In this document: in pieces, positions 6,438 through 15,121 of the stretch
Layout: each line of letters begins with the position of its first letter
Numbering within the stretch: position 1 is the first letter of the stretch
Notes under the pieces: model-generated
What the model was told of the DNA's origin: nothing
What the model saw: only the letters and a program-made list of their open reading frames with translations
The model's database searches: none
Made by a program: the position numbers and the translations under genes
Source of the DNA: DATKMP01 sp035541775
GTDB taxonomy: Bacteria; Bacteroidota; Ignavibacteria; UBA10030
Direction of reading: 5' to 3'
Length of the DNA stretch: 16,692 nt
NCBI GenBank assembly: GCA_035541775.1
Contig: DATKMP010000162.1
Span: forward strand, 1 to 16,692

Positions 6438-7376
6438 TCAAGAGTTGCCCTCCGGCATTTGTCGGGTAGTTAGATAATATGCCGTCAATAATACGCCGGC
6501 GATTCCCATCGCGACGAGAACACCCAGCCATGTCGGGCGGTACGTGAACAGTTCCAACGCCGTTCGATCATCCGGCGTTTTATAGAGCGAAAGGACTGCA
6601 CACAGATTGTTGGTACAATGTGCCGCCATTCCGGGAAAAAGACTTTTACTGCGGTAGAAGAAAAATCCGAACAAGATTCCAAGCAATGACAGCGACAACA
6701 AATTGATGGGCTGCATATGAAACAGCCCGAACATTACGCCGGCGACGAAAATACTTTTAACACCGAGTGCGCGTTCCAATGTCCGCTGGAAATATCCTCG
6801 AAAAAAAATTTCTTCGCACAGCGCAGGCGTCAGGCATACCACGAACAACAGCCAGCACAATTCGTTTCGGGTGTAGGAGGTAAAGGTCTGCGCGTTGATG
6901 CGTGACAGAAAATCCGGAATATGCAATCGTTCAACAAAAAATTCCCCGATAGCTTCGTTCAGTGGAAACACACACAGCGTGACGGCAACGGCGAGTATAA
7001 TTTCGAACACAGGAATTCGCCTGAAGCGAATATACGCCGCGACGTGACTTGAATGCCAGTGTTTCACGATCCACAGTACGGGCAGCAGCATACAAATGAA
7101 TTGAGAACCACAGACGGCGATGCGCATCGGCCCTTTCATTGCCATCGCCATATGCGTAAGTTGTTCAACGAATGTTTTTCCATGCATCGTTGCATGATTT
7201 TGAACTGCGTCGGCCATCAAGAGTATGCCGCTAAAAATTGCCTGAGCATGAAAATAGAGAACGCCGATGATCAGCAAACCGATGAACGCCGCCGCCGTTG
7301 AACTGCGATGTTTTCGTTCCCACGAACCGTTCAGCACGGGCATCGCGGGAAGATGTTGTTCTTCTTCTACTTGCAC
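6438..7376 (-). CDS. CPBP-family intramembrane metalloprotease
   Basis: A 312-residue multi-pass membrane protein of the CPBP (CAAX protease/bacteriocin-processing, Abi) family. The three family motifs are intact: CEEIFFRG (Glu188, Glu189, Arg193), FGLFH (His220) and HCTNN (His253 with Asn257). These carry the proposed glutamyl/histidine active site inside the membrane. About six to seven hydrophobic segments are visible (near 28-50, 86-105, 122-142, 172-186, 208-242 and 280-300). The N-terminal 25 residues are polar. The start is GTG at 7374-7376, two bases after the stop of the preceding membrane-protein gene; an internal ATG (residue 12) is an alternative. Substrates of this family in non-pathogens are mostly unknown. 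The tight pairing suggests the two proteins act together, but that is inference. Confidence 0.9.
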   Translation of the reverse strand: MQVEEEQHLPAMPVLNGSWERKHRSSTAAAFIGLLIIGVLYFHAQAIFSGILLMADAVQNHATMHGKTFVEQLTHMAMAMKGPMRIAVCGSQFICMLLPVLWIVKHWHSSHVAAYIRFRRIPVFEIILAVAVTLCVFPLNEAIGEFFVERLHIPDFLSRINAQTFTSYTRNELCWLLFVVCLTPALCEEIFFRGYFQRTLERALGVKSIFVAGVMFGLFHMQPINLLSLSLLGILFGFFFYRSKSLFPGMAAHCTNNLCAVLSLYKTPDDRTALELFTYRPTWLGVLVAMGIAGVLLTAYYLTTRQMPEGNS

Positions 7377-7378
7377 GA

Positions 7379-8392
7379 TTACATCTGATTAAAATCCATC
7401 GGCGAAGAAGATGGTGAAGATGAATCCAGTTGAATGCGTTCCGGAGAAGGTTGGTTCATCGCACGATTTCTCGCGCGCAGATCGACATACATCACAACGG
7501 TATAAACCGGCGTCATCAGCAGCGTGAGTAAATAATTTATCCCTGTACCCAGACCGACCCCCGGGCCAAAAGACGATTCCATATTTTTAATTGCCGCCGG
7601 ATCGACATTGCCGCCGGTCTTTCCCAACATCGTAAAATAATCTTTATATACATCCCACATACTGCCGAACGTAATCGGCAGCGACACAATCATAATAACC
7701 AATTGTGTAATCAATGAGAATAAAAACAATATGCCGCATGTTCGCCACCAGTAACCGCTCACGAACTGCCAGCTTTCTTTCAACGATTCGATCGCCGTCA
7801 TGTCATCCACAGCAACGGCGGTCAATGCAAAGTACCATTTGAGCGCCACATAGCAAACGACCGGCACAATACCGATGAAAAGGACGATAAGAACCAATCC
7901 CATCAATGCTTTGGACACAGCAGCAAGAACGGCAAGAACAATTCCGACGATGATAACACCACCAACAAAAAGACCCATTTGGAGCAATGCCTGGCCGAGA
8001 CCGTACAACCATTTTCCGCGGAACGTTTCATCAATCGCATCCCGAAAAGAAATGGAACGGGAATTCAATTCTTCGTTCACAACAATACTGATGGCAATCT
8101 GTGCAAACATCACGGCCAGCAGCAGCACTAAGGTCGCAATACCAAAAAAAGTTAATGCGCCAAGCAGCAGCATGATGATATCGAAGCTGTTTTCCTTCGG
8201 AATGCTCCGAAGTGATTCCTGCAGATCTGCGAGTGAAGAATAAAAGCTATCTGCGGCGATTGCCATCAAAATCATCGGAACGGCAAGAAACAGAAGCGCG
8301 ATGATGAGATTGCGAACGAACGTTTTGCCGATAAGGTTGAATGTTTTTTCAAAGATATCGCCCAATTCCATTGGACCAATTGGATCATTCAT
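7379..8392 (-). CDS. Multi-pass membrane protein, GPDPase membrane-domain-like
   Basis: A 337-residue integral membrane protein with about six hydrophobic segments (near 27-48, 72-104, 132-158, 163-190, 217-242 and 284-303). The segment AIESLKESWQFVSGYWW (about 200-216), followed by a membrane span, is typical of proteins in the glycerophosphodiester phosphodiesterase membrane-domain/DUF975-like group. The N-terminal 'MELGDIFEKTFNLIGKTF' also fits that group. No catalytic phosphodiesterase domain is present. The C-terminal tail is Ser/Pro-rich and probably cytoplasmic. The start ATG (8390-8392) has a strong AGGAGAAG ribosome binding site. It is first in a two-gene operon with the CPBP protease, 2 bases apart. 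Function is unknown. Confidence 0.8.
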   Translation of the reverse strand: MNDPIGPMELGDIFEKTFNLIGKTFVRNLIIALLFLAVPMILMAIAADSFYSSLADLQESLRSIPKENSFDIIMLLLGALTFFGIATLVLLLAVMFAQIAISIVVNEELNSRSISFRDAIDETFRGKWLYGLGQALLQMGLFVGGVIIVGIVLAVLAAVSKALMGLVLIVLFIGIVPVVCYVALKWYFALTAVAVDDMTAIESLKESWQFVSGYWWRTCGILFLFSLITQLVIMIVSLPITFGSMWDVYKDYFTMLGKTGGNVDPAAIKNMESSFGPGVGLGTGINYLLTLLMTPVYTVVMYVDLRARNRAMNQPSPERIQLDSSSPSSSPMDFNQM

Positions 8393-8529
8393 ACAACTTC
8401 TCCTCTCTGTAGAACCTCGATATGAACACTGCCATCAACGCAACCATATCGATTGTTTGTTTGAACCGGACATTCGGAAACGACCTTCACTTCAACACAA
8501 GGAACATTTCTTTATGGTGTTGTATCGTC

Positions 8530-8549
8530 TTAATAACTGCGGTTATTAA
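8530..8549. other. Perfect AT-rich hairpin in the 8393-8662 gap
   Basis: TTAATAAC (8530-8537) and GTTATTAA (8542-8549) pair perfectly around a 4-base loop. No T-run follows on either strand, so it is not a classical terminator. It lies directly before the ribosome binding site of the possible small ORF at 8565, and behind the stop of the DUF5916 gene on the other strand. It could be an operator or a leader hairpin. The rest of the 270-base gap (8393-8529) holds the ribosome binding site of the membrane-protein gene and no other feature I can support. Confidence 0.4.
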
Positions 8550-8564
8550 TTGAGGAGAATATAC

Positions 8565-8666
8565 ATGATGCTTTACGAAAAAGAAAGAACAATTTTCCGA
8601 TTGAACACGACCCGGCGTGAACAGCAGCGCAGCACGTTTATGGGGTGTGGACAATCTATGTTTTAG
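8565..8666 (+). CDS. Possible small protein (33 residues)
   Basis: An ORF of 33 codons on the plus strand begins ATGATG directly after TGAGGAGAATATAC, a near-ideal ribosome binding site (GAGGAG 8 bases before the ATG). The product is basic and polar at first (MMLYEKERTIFRLNTTRREQ) and ends with a Gly-Cys-Gly and hydrophobic residues; no membrane span is visible. Its stop codon overlaps the stop codon of the convergent DUF5916 gene (8663-8665). TTCAAC and TATGGT about 16 bases apart upstream could be a weak promoter. All flanking genes up to 11326 lie on the other strand, so it would be an isolated gene. It may be a chance ORF: a good ribosome binding site is the only positive evidence. Confidence 0.35.
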   Translation: MMLYEKERTIFRLNTTRREQQRSTFMGCGQSMF

Positions 8667-11311
8667 CTGCTGATCCAATAACTCAGTTTGATGATGAAAA
8701 TATTGTCCGGTTTGGCATTACCGAGCAAACCCGTCGTTCGGTGAAAATCGAAATCACCGTTTGCATCAAAATACGAAGACGTTTGCGTCCACACAAAATA
8801 AAGAGTCGAGCCGGGCATGTATTCCCATCGCAGCACGGCATTACCGCGCAACGAAACAAAATTGAAATTCGGATTCGATTCAGAAACTGCGTGATCAGGA
8901 TTTCCATCCGGGCTTAGATTGTACGAAACCGAGCCATCACTGCCAATGGTTTTTATTATTGTCGATCCTTCTTCCCCGTACTTCACAAAATCCAGTGTTC
9001 GCGATTGGCGAAGCATTTTATAATTTGTAAAGTCTCCCGCGGAAAAAAATGGCTGAACAAATACCTGCAAACTTAATGTCGGCCTCAAAGTCCAATCGAC
9101 ACGAAATTGGGCGGACAATTCTTTATAATCCAAATCGGCAAAAATACACCGCAGGCCATTGGTCAAGGAAGCTGAGGCATCGTTGTACGTATCGATATAG
9201 TGAGCATGATCGATGGATAATGTATATGCAGGCGACAATGAGATCGAGATGTTGGAAACGGGGCGCATCGTCATCGGCATACTGACCGTGTTATAAAATC
9301 CGCTGCTGGTATTTCCATAATAATATAATTCCGCTGTGTATTGATCGCGGCTATCGGTCCAGTAATCGAATGACCACTCTCGTGTCGGAATATTTTTTAC
9401 TCGCGGCCCGCCGCGCGTCAAAAAATCGCTGAACGAAGGAAATCCATAATCGTACGCAATGTTACAAGTGTGATAGTTCGGCAATTGGTATGTCATCTGC
9501 GTCCACAATCCGCGCCACGTCGGAGTTCCGCCAAAATCCATCGTTTCAAAATACGATCCGTACAGATTGATGTAACGGTACCACGATGTCGGATCGCTCC
9601 ATTTATAACCGCCCGCGATGTGATAGTTGATAATATCCGTTCGGGAAAAATATCCGAGGTCGCTGCAATCAAAACCCGGGCTGACAATGCCGAATGCGGA
9701 ATTTAACATAACGCTTCCTTTTTGTTTATTCAGCGTAATTCTGCCGGCATAGCCGGAAAGCGAAGCTGCATTGCTATCCACGGATAAATACGAAGCATCG
9801 GGGCGCTGAAAGTAGTGTGCGGAATTTCTTTGTAAGTTGATCATCCGTTCGTGCGATCCTTCAACATACGAACCTGCTGCCCAACCGGAAACCATATAAA
9901 CCTTTCCGGTATCCAACGCCGTCCATCCATCTAACCCGCAAAGATACGAAGCATCATTCACATCCGATTTAAGCGCCATGTCATCGAACGAACGATTGGC
10001 AGCAGTGAATAACATACCGACTCCTTGTTTGCCGTCGTTAAAATCTTTTTGAATACGTTCGATGCTGTATAACGTGAGCGGCTCGACTTCCAAATTTCTT
10101 TTCACTCCTGCAGAATCGATATCGGCAAATTCTCTTCGCGTCACCGCTTCGATTGCTCCGACATTCCAGCCGTCGGAAACTTTTCCGGTGATTTTCGTTG
10201 CACCAAGGATGTGTACAGCAATCGGTATATCCGCATAATCGTACGACGGCATGCTGCGTTCCGGTGCGCGGCCGATCCGCCGGCTGTAAAAAATACTCGG
10301 CGAGGACCAGTTGAATCCCCAGAAGCTGTTCACACCGCCCTGACCGAACGAAAAAATATTCATGCCTTCGAGAAAGAACGGGCGCTTTTCCGAATAATAC
10401 GTTTCGACATCGCTCAAATTCACAACTGCGGGATCGACTTCGACCTGTCCGAAATCCGGATTGACGCTTCCCTCCAAAATCATATTACTCCCCAGTCCAT
10501 ATTTAATATCGGCACCGACGTTGGTGGTATATTTCGATCCGTTGTTGAACGGGTCAGCCGCTGCTGGATTCGAGTATTCCGCACGTTCGTTGACGTACGG
10601 CAAAATTTCTATTCGCGCCGGCGGCGTAATGTGTTCGACACCGAGCAACTCGGGAAAACGGGAAACGAAGCCGCTTTGATCGCGCGGGGTATAAGCAAGG
10701 TACGCGCCTTCTTTTTTGCGCCCGATGTACCGTTCAAAATCAATTCCCCAAACATATTGGTCGCTGGGTTTAAAACGCAACTGTGAAAATGGAATTCGCA
10801 TTTCCACATTCCATCCTTCCGAAGTGATCGTCCGTTTTGCTTCCCACACGCCGTCCCACGTTGCATCGCTCCAATCATCGTTGTATTCAATGCCGTCGAT
10901 TTGCGTACCGCCGGCCGTCAGCACAAAATAAAACCCATTGCGTTTGTCGTGGTAGGAATCGATTGCCACACCGAAAAAATCCGCACCGACATCGTTATCG
11001 CGGCGAGAGAGACGTGCAATGATGGAATCGGGATGCGAATCTTTCATGCGCGCAGCGATATACAAGGCTTTGTCGTCGTACGCCACCCATACTTCTGTCG
11101 ATTCCGAAACGGCTTTTCCCTGATGAGGGTCCTGCTGAAAGAATTGCGTCACACCCGGGCGTTGCCATATGGATTCCGACAATACGCCGTCGATATGAAT
11201 CGGCTCTGTCGTCCGCACGGCGGTAACGGACGTCACCAATTTCGGTGTCTGTCCCCACAACATATTCCCAGTAACCATCATTCCCACAACGATCGGTATT
11301 CGATAACGCAT
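8663..11311 (-). CDS. DUF5916 outer-membrane protein with CBM9-like N-terminal domain
   Basis: A protein of about 882 residues. Numbered from the first ATG (11324-11326), a signal peptide (to about 25) is followed by a CBM9-like beta-sandwich (about 42-230) with IHIDGVLSESIW at its start, YDDKALYIAARMKD, NGFYFVLTAGG and GWNVEMRIPFSQLRF. The rest (about 235-887) is the DUF5916 region, rich in alternating aromatic/polar strands as in an outer-membrane beta-barrel. It includes the hallmark EKRPFFLEGMNIFSFG. Family members are common in Bacteroidota and linked by context to carbohydrate or peptide handling; no substrate is proven. I prefer the sixth codon ATG (11309-11311), since GGAG lies 6 bases before it and the signal peptide then starts MRYRIPIVVG. 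It is a single gene with its own promoter, convergent with the possible sORF. Confidence 0.9.
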   Translation of the reverse strand: MRYRIPIVVGMMVTGNMLWGQTPKLVTSVTAVRTTEPIHIDGVLSESIWQRPGVTQFFQQDPHQGKAVSESTEVWVAYDDKALYIAARMKDSHPDSIIARLSRRDNDVGADFFGVAIDSYHDKRNGFYFVLTAGGTQIDGIEYNDDWSDATWDGVWEAKRTITSEGWNVEMRIPFSQLRFKPSDQYVWGIDFERYIGRKKEGAYLAYTPRDQSGFVSRFPELLGVEHITPPARIEILPYVNERAEYSNPAAADPFNNGSKYTTNVGADIKYGLGSNMILEGSVNPDFGQVEVDPAVVNLSDVETYYSEKRPFFLEGMNIFSFGQGGVNSFWGFNWSSPSIFYSRRIGRAPERSMPSYDYADIPIAVHILGATKITGKVSDGWNVGAIEAVTRREFADIDSAGVKRNLEVEPLTLYSIERIQKDFNDGKQGVGMLFTAANRSFDDMALKSDVNDASYLCGLDGWTALDTGKVYMVSGWAAGSYVEGSHERMINLQRNSAHYFQRPDASYLSVDSNAASLSGYAGRITLNKQKGSVMLNSAFGIVSPGFDCSDLGYFSRTDIINYHIAGGYKWSDPTSWYRYINLYGSYFETMDFGGTPTWRGLWTQMTYQLPNYHTCNIAYDYGFPSFSDFLTRGGPRVKNIPTREWSFDYWTDSRDQYTAELYYYGNTSSGFYNTVSMPMTMRPVSNISISLSPAYTLSIDHAHYIDTYNDASASLTNGLRCIFADLDYKELSAQFRVDWTLRPTLSLQVFVQPFFSAGDFTNYKMLRQSRTLDFVKYGEEGSTIIKTIGSDGSVSYNLSPDGNPDHAVSESNPNFNFVSLRGNAVLRWEYMPGSTLYFVWTQTSSYFDANGDFDFHRTTGLLGNAKPDNIFIIKLSYWISS

Positions 11312-11358
11312 TCTGCTCTCCATCATGTTCTTTTCTTACGTTGATAGTATGACTGGAG

Positions 11359-11387
11359 TTGCACTCAAAAGGTTGGTGCATTATATT
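11359..11387 (+). promoter_or_regulatory. Sigma70-like promoter of the alpha/beta hydrolase
   Basis: TTGCAC (11359-11364) and TATATT (11382-11387) are separated by exactly 17 bases, matching 5 and 5 of 6 consensus positions. Transcription should start near 11394, leaving about 42 bases before the proposed start at 11437. Its -10 box shares bases with the opposite-strand -10 box. Confidence 0.7.
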
Positions 11388-11409
11388 ATCGTAATAAATT
11401 TTTTGCGAA
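11380..11409 (-). promoter_or_regulatory. Sigma70-like promoter of the DUF5916 gene
   Basis: On the minus strand, a perfect TATAAT (11380-11385) has TTCGCA (11404-11409, 4 of 6) 18 bases upstream. It lies 54 bases from the first ATG of the DUF5916 gene. It overlaps the divergent plus-strand -10 box by four bases. Confidence 0.55.
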
Positions 11410-11436
11410 TATTCATTAACGATAGAAAGCAACGAT

Positions 11437-12210
11437 CTGAATCTCCACTTCCAATCGTACGGTTCAAGCACGATGCCGGCACTTATCATTCTGCATGGAT
11501 TGTTCGGGTCGTCGGATAACTGGCACTCGCTCGGAAAAATATTCGGAGAACAATTTTATACGCTCATTCCCGATGCCCGCAACCACGGCAGGTCGCCGCA
11601 TCAAGATGAATTCAACTATCAGGTGATGGCGAACGATGTTGTGGAATTTATTCATCAGCAACACTGCGCTTCTGTATTTTTAATCGGACATTCCATGGGG
11701 GGAAAAACAGCAATGTTGACGGCATTGCAAAATCCAGAACTCATCGACAAACTTCTTATTGCCGATATGGCGCTGCGTGCTTATCCGCCGGAACATGAAA
11801 AAATTTTTGAAGCATTGCATGCCATCGATCTTTCAGTGATGGTCCGCAGAATCGATATCGAAACTAAGCTCGCACAATTTATTTTCGACGAACCGACACT
11901 TCAATTGTTGATGAAAAATCTTGCGCGGGATGAACAAGGAAAATTTCGGTGGAAGATGAATCTTCCGGTTCTTCAAAAAAATTACAAACACATTATCGGC
12001 GAACTTTCTTCACAAGGATTGGTTTTTGATAAACCGGCGCTCTTTCTTCGCGGCGAGCATTCGGAATATATTTTATTGGAAGATTTGATGCCTATTGCGG
12101 CAGTATTTCCCCGCGCTGAATTGATAACGATTAAAAATGCGGCGCATTGGGTTCACGCCGACGCACCGGACGATTTCGCGCAAACAGCGGCAGAATTTCT
12201 GCTTGCATGA
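11437..12210 (+). CDS. Alpha/beta hydrolase, YbfF-like esterase; probable non-AUG start
   Basis: A 257-residue hydrolase (245 from the first ATG at 11473). Counting from 11437, it has the oxyanion motif LIILHGLFGSSDNW (16-29), nucleophile Ser86 in IGHSMGGKTA, a likely acid Asp110 in LLIADMA and His237 in AAHWVHADAP. This matches the YbfF esterase group of small cytoplasmic acyl hydrolases. The frame stays open upstream of the ATG to 11398 and codes for LNLHFQSYGSST, which is the first beta hairpin expected in this family. No in-frame ATG, GTG or TTG exists there. CTG at 11437 would give exactly the usual N-terminus, while the ATG at 11473 has no ribosome binding site. The substrate is unknown. 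It has its own promoter, and M16 follows 86 bases later. Confidence 0.85.
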   Translation: MNLHFQSYGSSTMPALIILHGLFGSSDNWHSLGKIFGEQFYTLIPDARNHGRSPHQDEFNYQVMANDVVEFIHQQHCASVFLIGHSMGGKTAMLTALQNPELIDKLLIADMALRAYPPEHEKIFEALHAIDLSVMVRRIDIETKLAQFIFDEPTLQLLMKNLARDEQGKFRWKMNLPVLQKNYKHIIGELSSQGLVFDKPALFLRGEHSEYILLEDLMPIAAVFPRAELITIKNAAHWVHADAPDDFAQTAAEFLLA

Positions 12211-12296
12211 TGTTTTACGCAACCAATCGTTTCTTTCTCTCGTCTATTCTATTATATTAGGACCAAAAATAAATCCATCGATAACAAGAAGGCGTT

Positions 12297-15059
12297 ATGA
12301 AACCTATGACAATTTTCGTGATCCTCACACTCGTTGCGGCTCTCGTGCCGATGATCCTCTTTGCACAAAAACAAGCTGCGAACGATAAAACAGTCGATAT
12401 TGATATTCCTTATAAAAAGTTTGTACTCGATAACGGCCTGACGTTCATCGTGCATGAAGACCACAAAGCGCCGATCGTAGCAGTGAACGTGTGGTATCAC
12501 GTCGGGTCGAAGAATGAAAAATTCGGACGCACCGGCTTCGCCCATTTGTTTGAACACTTGATGTTCAACGGCAGCGAAAACAATAACGACGATTATTTTC
12601 AGGCAATGGAGCGCATCGGCGCAACGGATTTGAACGGTACCACCAGCGAAGACCGCACGAATTATTTTCAGAATGTTCCGACTTCAGCAGTTGATGTCGC
12701 CTTGTGGATGGAATCCGACCGCATGGGACATCTGCTCGGCGCCATCGATCAAGGAAAATTAGATGAACAGCGCGGCGTTGTGCAAAACGAAAAACGCCAG
12801 GGCGAGAACCAACCGTATGCTCTTGCGGAAGATTTAATTACCAATGCAACGTGGCCGGCAGAACATCCGTATGCGCACACCGTTATCGGTTCGATGGAAG
12901 ATTTGAACGCAGCTTCTTTGCACGACGTGCACGAGTGGTTCAAAACATATTATGGCGCAGCAAACGCAACGCTCGTTGTCGCCGGTGATATTAACGCCGA
13001 TACTGCTCTTGCCAAAGTGCAAAAATATTTTGGCGATATTCCTTCCGGCCCTCCGGTCGCGCATTTCAATTCGTGGGTTGTCAAACGCAGCGGCACACAG
13101 CGGCAGGAAGCGCAGGATCGTGTATCGCAAGCGCGCATTTATAAAGTGTGGAACATTCCGCAGCGCGGAACTCCAGAGACCACGTATCTCGACCTCATCA
13201 GCGACGTGCTTGCTTCCGGTAAAACTTCCCGCCTGTACAAACGATTGGTGTACGACGATCAAACGGCAACACAGGTAAATTCGTATTTAGATGACCGCGA
13301 AATCGCCGGACAGTTTTATATCGAAGTCACGGCAAAGCAAGGCGAAGACTTAAAAAAAGTTGAACAAGCGATTGATGAAGAGCTTGCCAAGTTTCTCAAA
13401 TCCGGCCCGACGGAAAAAGAATTGAATCGGGTGAAGACGCAATTCAAAGCCGGATTCATTCGCGGGTTGGAACGCATCGGCGGCTTCGGCGGTAAATCCG
13501 ATATTCTTGCGATGAGCCAGGTGTTCGGCGGAAGCCCGGACGCTTGGAAAATAAAATATCAGAATGTCCTTTCTGCAACAGCGATGGATTTACAAAAAGC
13601 CGCAACCCATTGGCTAAACGATGGCGCCTATATTTTGACGATCAACCCCTTCCCTCAGTATTCTACGACGGCGACAGATTCTGCCTTACGAAAATCTCTT
13701 CCGAAACCGGAAACGCCGCCGGAAGCAACGTTCCCTGCATTGCAGCGAACAACGCTTTCCAATGGATTGAAAATTATTTTTGCTGAACGGAAATCCATTC
13801 CCGTCGTCAATTTTAATTTGATGTTCGATGCCGGATATGCCTCCGACCAATTTGCTGCACCTGGTACTGCGGCACTGGCGATGAATATGATCGACGAAGG
13901 AACAGCGACACGCAATGCATTGCAGATCAGCGAAGAGCTGGCGAACCTTGGAGCCAATCTCTCGACAGGATCGAATCTGGATATGTCCAATCTTTCCATG
14001 TCAGCGTTGAAATCCAATCTCGATGCATCGCTTGCACTGTATGCCGATGTACTGCTGCACCCGTCATTCCCGAACGAAGATTTCGAACGCTTGCAAAAAC
14101 AAACGATCGCCGGCATTCAACGTGAAAAAACACAGCCCGTCCAAATGGGATTGCGTGTGCTTCCGAATCTTCTCTATGGAAAAAACCATGCTTACAGCAT
14201 TCCGTTCACCGGTTCCGGCACGGAGGAATCTGTTGCAAAGATGACGCGCGAGGATATGGTGAAATTTTATCAGACGTGGATCAAGCCCAACCATGCAACG
14301 CTTGTCATCGCCGGCGATATCACGCTTGCGGAATTGCAGCCAAAGTTAGAAAAATTATTTTCAGCATGGAAACCGGGCGACATTCCGCAAAAGAATATCG
14401 GCACAGTGCAACTGCCTGCAAAATCGTCTATCTATATTATGGATAAACCCGGCGCACAGCAATCGATTATTTTTCCATCGAACATCACACTGCCCAAAAA
14501 CAACCCCGATGCGATTGCCATCGAAGCGATGAACACCATTCTTGGCGGCGCATTCACATCGCGCATCAACATGAATTTGCGCGAAGACAAACACTGGTCC
14601 TACGGTTCCGGCAGCTTTGTGTACGAAGCGCGCGGGCAGCAGCCATTCCTTGCGTACGGCATCGTGCAAACAGATAAGACCAAAGAATCGATGATGGAAT
14701 TGAATAAAGAATTTCGAGATATTCTCAGCACACGGCCGGCGACTGCAGATGAATTAGAAAAAGTACAGGCGAACATGACATTGGAATTACCCGGTTCGTG
14801 GGAAACAAATGCAAGTGTGGCAGGTTCCATCATCGAAATGGTGCGCTTCGGCTACAGCGATGATTATTTTTCGACGTACGTCAAAAAAATAAAAAGCTTA
14901 TCGCTAAACGATATTGCGCGAGCGGCAAAAGAAGTTGTTTATCCCGACCATGTTACTTGGTTGGTCGTCGGCGATCGAGCAAAAATCGAAGCGGGCATTC
15001 GCGAACTCGGATTCGGTGAAGTACATTTGATCGATACCGACGGAAACGTTATTCAATAA
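12297..15059 (+). CDS. Secreted M16-family zinc metalloprotease with two lobes
   Basis: A 920-residue insulinase-like peptidase. A signal peptide (MKPMTIFVILTLVAALVPMI, cleavage near residue 23-25) sends it to the periplasm. The N-terminal lobe carries the inverted zinc motif HLFEH (His83, Glu86, His87), and the third ligand is Glu165 in VVQNEKRQG, 78 residues on. The C-terminal lobe (about 480-920) repeats the fold from LSNGLKIIFAERK, but its HxxEH place is occupied by AMNMIDEG, so it is inactive. It keeps the conserved Arg/Tyr region, SRINMNLREDKHWSYG. This active/inactive layout in one chain is usual for long M16 members. It likely degrades peptides inside a closing chamber. AGAAGG precedes the ATG. 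TATTATATT upstream could be a -10 box, with no good -35 box. Confidence 0.95.
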   Translation: MKPMTIFVILTLVAALVPMILFAQKQAANDKTVDIDIPYKKFVLDNGLTFIVHEDHKAPIVAVNVWYHVGSKNEKFGRTGFAHLFEHLMFNGSENNNDDYFQAMERIGATDLNGTTSEDRTNYFQNVPTSAVDVALWMESDRMGHLLGAIDQGKLDEQRGVVQNEKRQGENQPYALAEDLITNATWPAEHPYAHTVIGSMEDLNAASLHDVHEWFKTYYGAANATLVVAGDINADTALAKVQKYFGDIPSGPPVAHFNSWVVKRSGTQRQEAQDRVSQARIYKVWNIPQRGTPETTYLDLISDVLASGKTSRLYKRLVYDDQTATQVNSYLDDREIAGQFYIEVTAKQGEDLKKVEQAIDEELAKFLKSGPTEKELNRVKTQFKAGFIRGLERIGGFGGKSDILAMSQVFGGSPDAWKIKYQNVLSATAMDLQKAATHWLNDGAYILTINPFPQYSTTATDSALRKSLPKPETPPEATFPALQRTTLSNGLKIIFAERKSIPVVNFNLMFDAGYASDQFAAPGTAALAMNMIDEGTATRNALQISEELANLGANLSTGSNLDMSNLSMSALKSNLDASLALYADVLLHPSFPNEDFERLQKQTIAGIQREKTQPVQMGLRVLPNLLYGKNHAYSIPFTGSGTEESVAKMTREDMVKFYQTWIKPNHATLVIAGDITLAELQPKLEKLFSAWKPGDIPQKNIGTVQLPAKSSIYIMDKPGAQQSIIFPSNITLPKNNPDAIAIEAMNTILGGAFTSRINMNLREDKHWSYGSGSFVYEARGQQPFLAYGIVQTDKTKESMMELNKEFRDILSTRPATADELEKVQANMTLELPGSWETNASVAGSIIEMVRFGYSDDYFSTYVKKIKSLSLNDIARAAKEVVYPDHVTWLVVGDRAKIEAGIRELGFGEVHLIDTDGNVIQ

Positions 15060-15080
15060 ATTTCCGAAAACATTTGAACC

Positions 15081-15110
15081 GGGGATGAGAATTATTCTTA
15101 TCCCCCATCT
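15081..15110 (+). terminator. Hairpin behind the M16 gene
   Basis: GGGGATGAGAAT (15081-15092) pairs with ATTCTTATCCCC (15094-15105) with one G-U pair, giving a strong stem 22 bases after the stop codon. The following bases (CATCTTTCT) are only partly T-rich, so termination may be incomplete. The next gene starts 17 bases after the stem. Confidence 0.55.
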
Positions 15111-15121
15111 TTCTAACAACG

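Noticed and set aside
10211..10786. 191-residue plus-strand ORF inside the DUF5916 gene
   Set aside because: It is fully antisense to a well-supported coding region and shows no family motif; its composition is that of a reverse-frame shadow.
12834..13262. 142-residue antisense ORF within the M16 gene
   Set aside because: The opposite strand codes for the protease lobe with its zinc ligands; the antisense frame has no start signal or motif.
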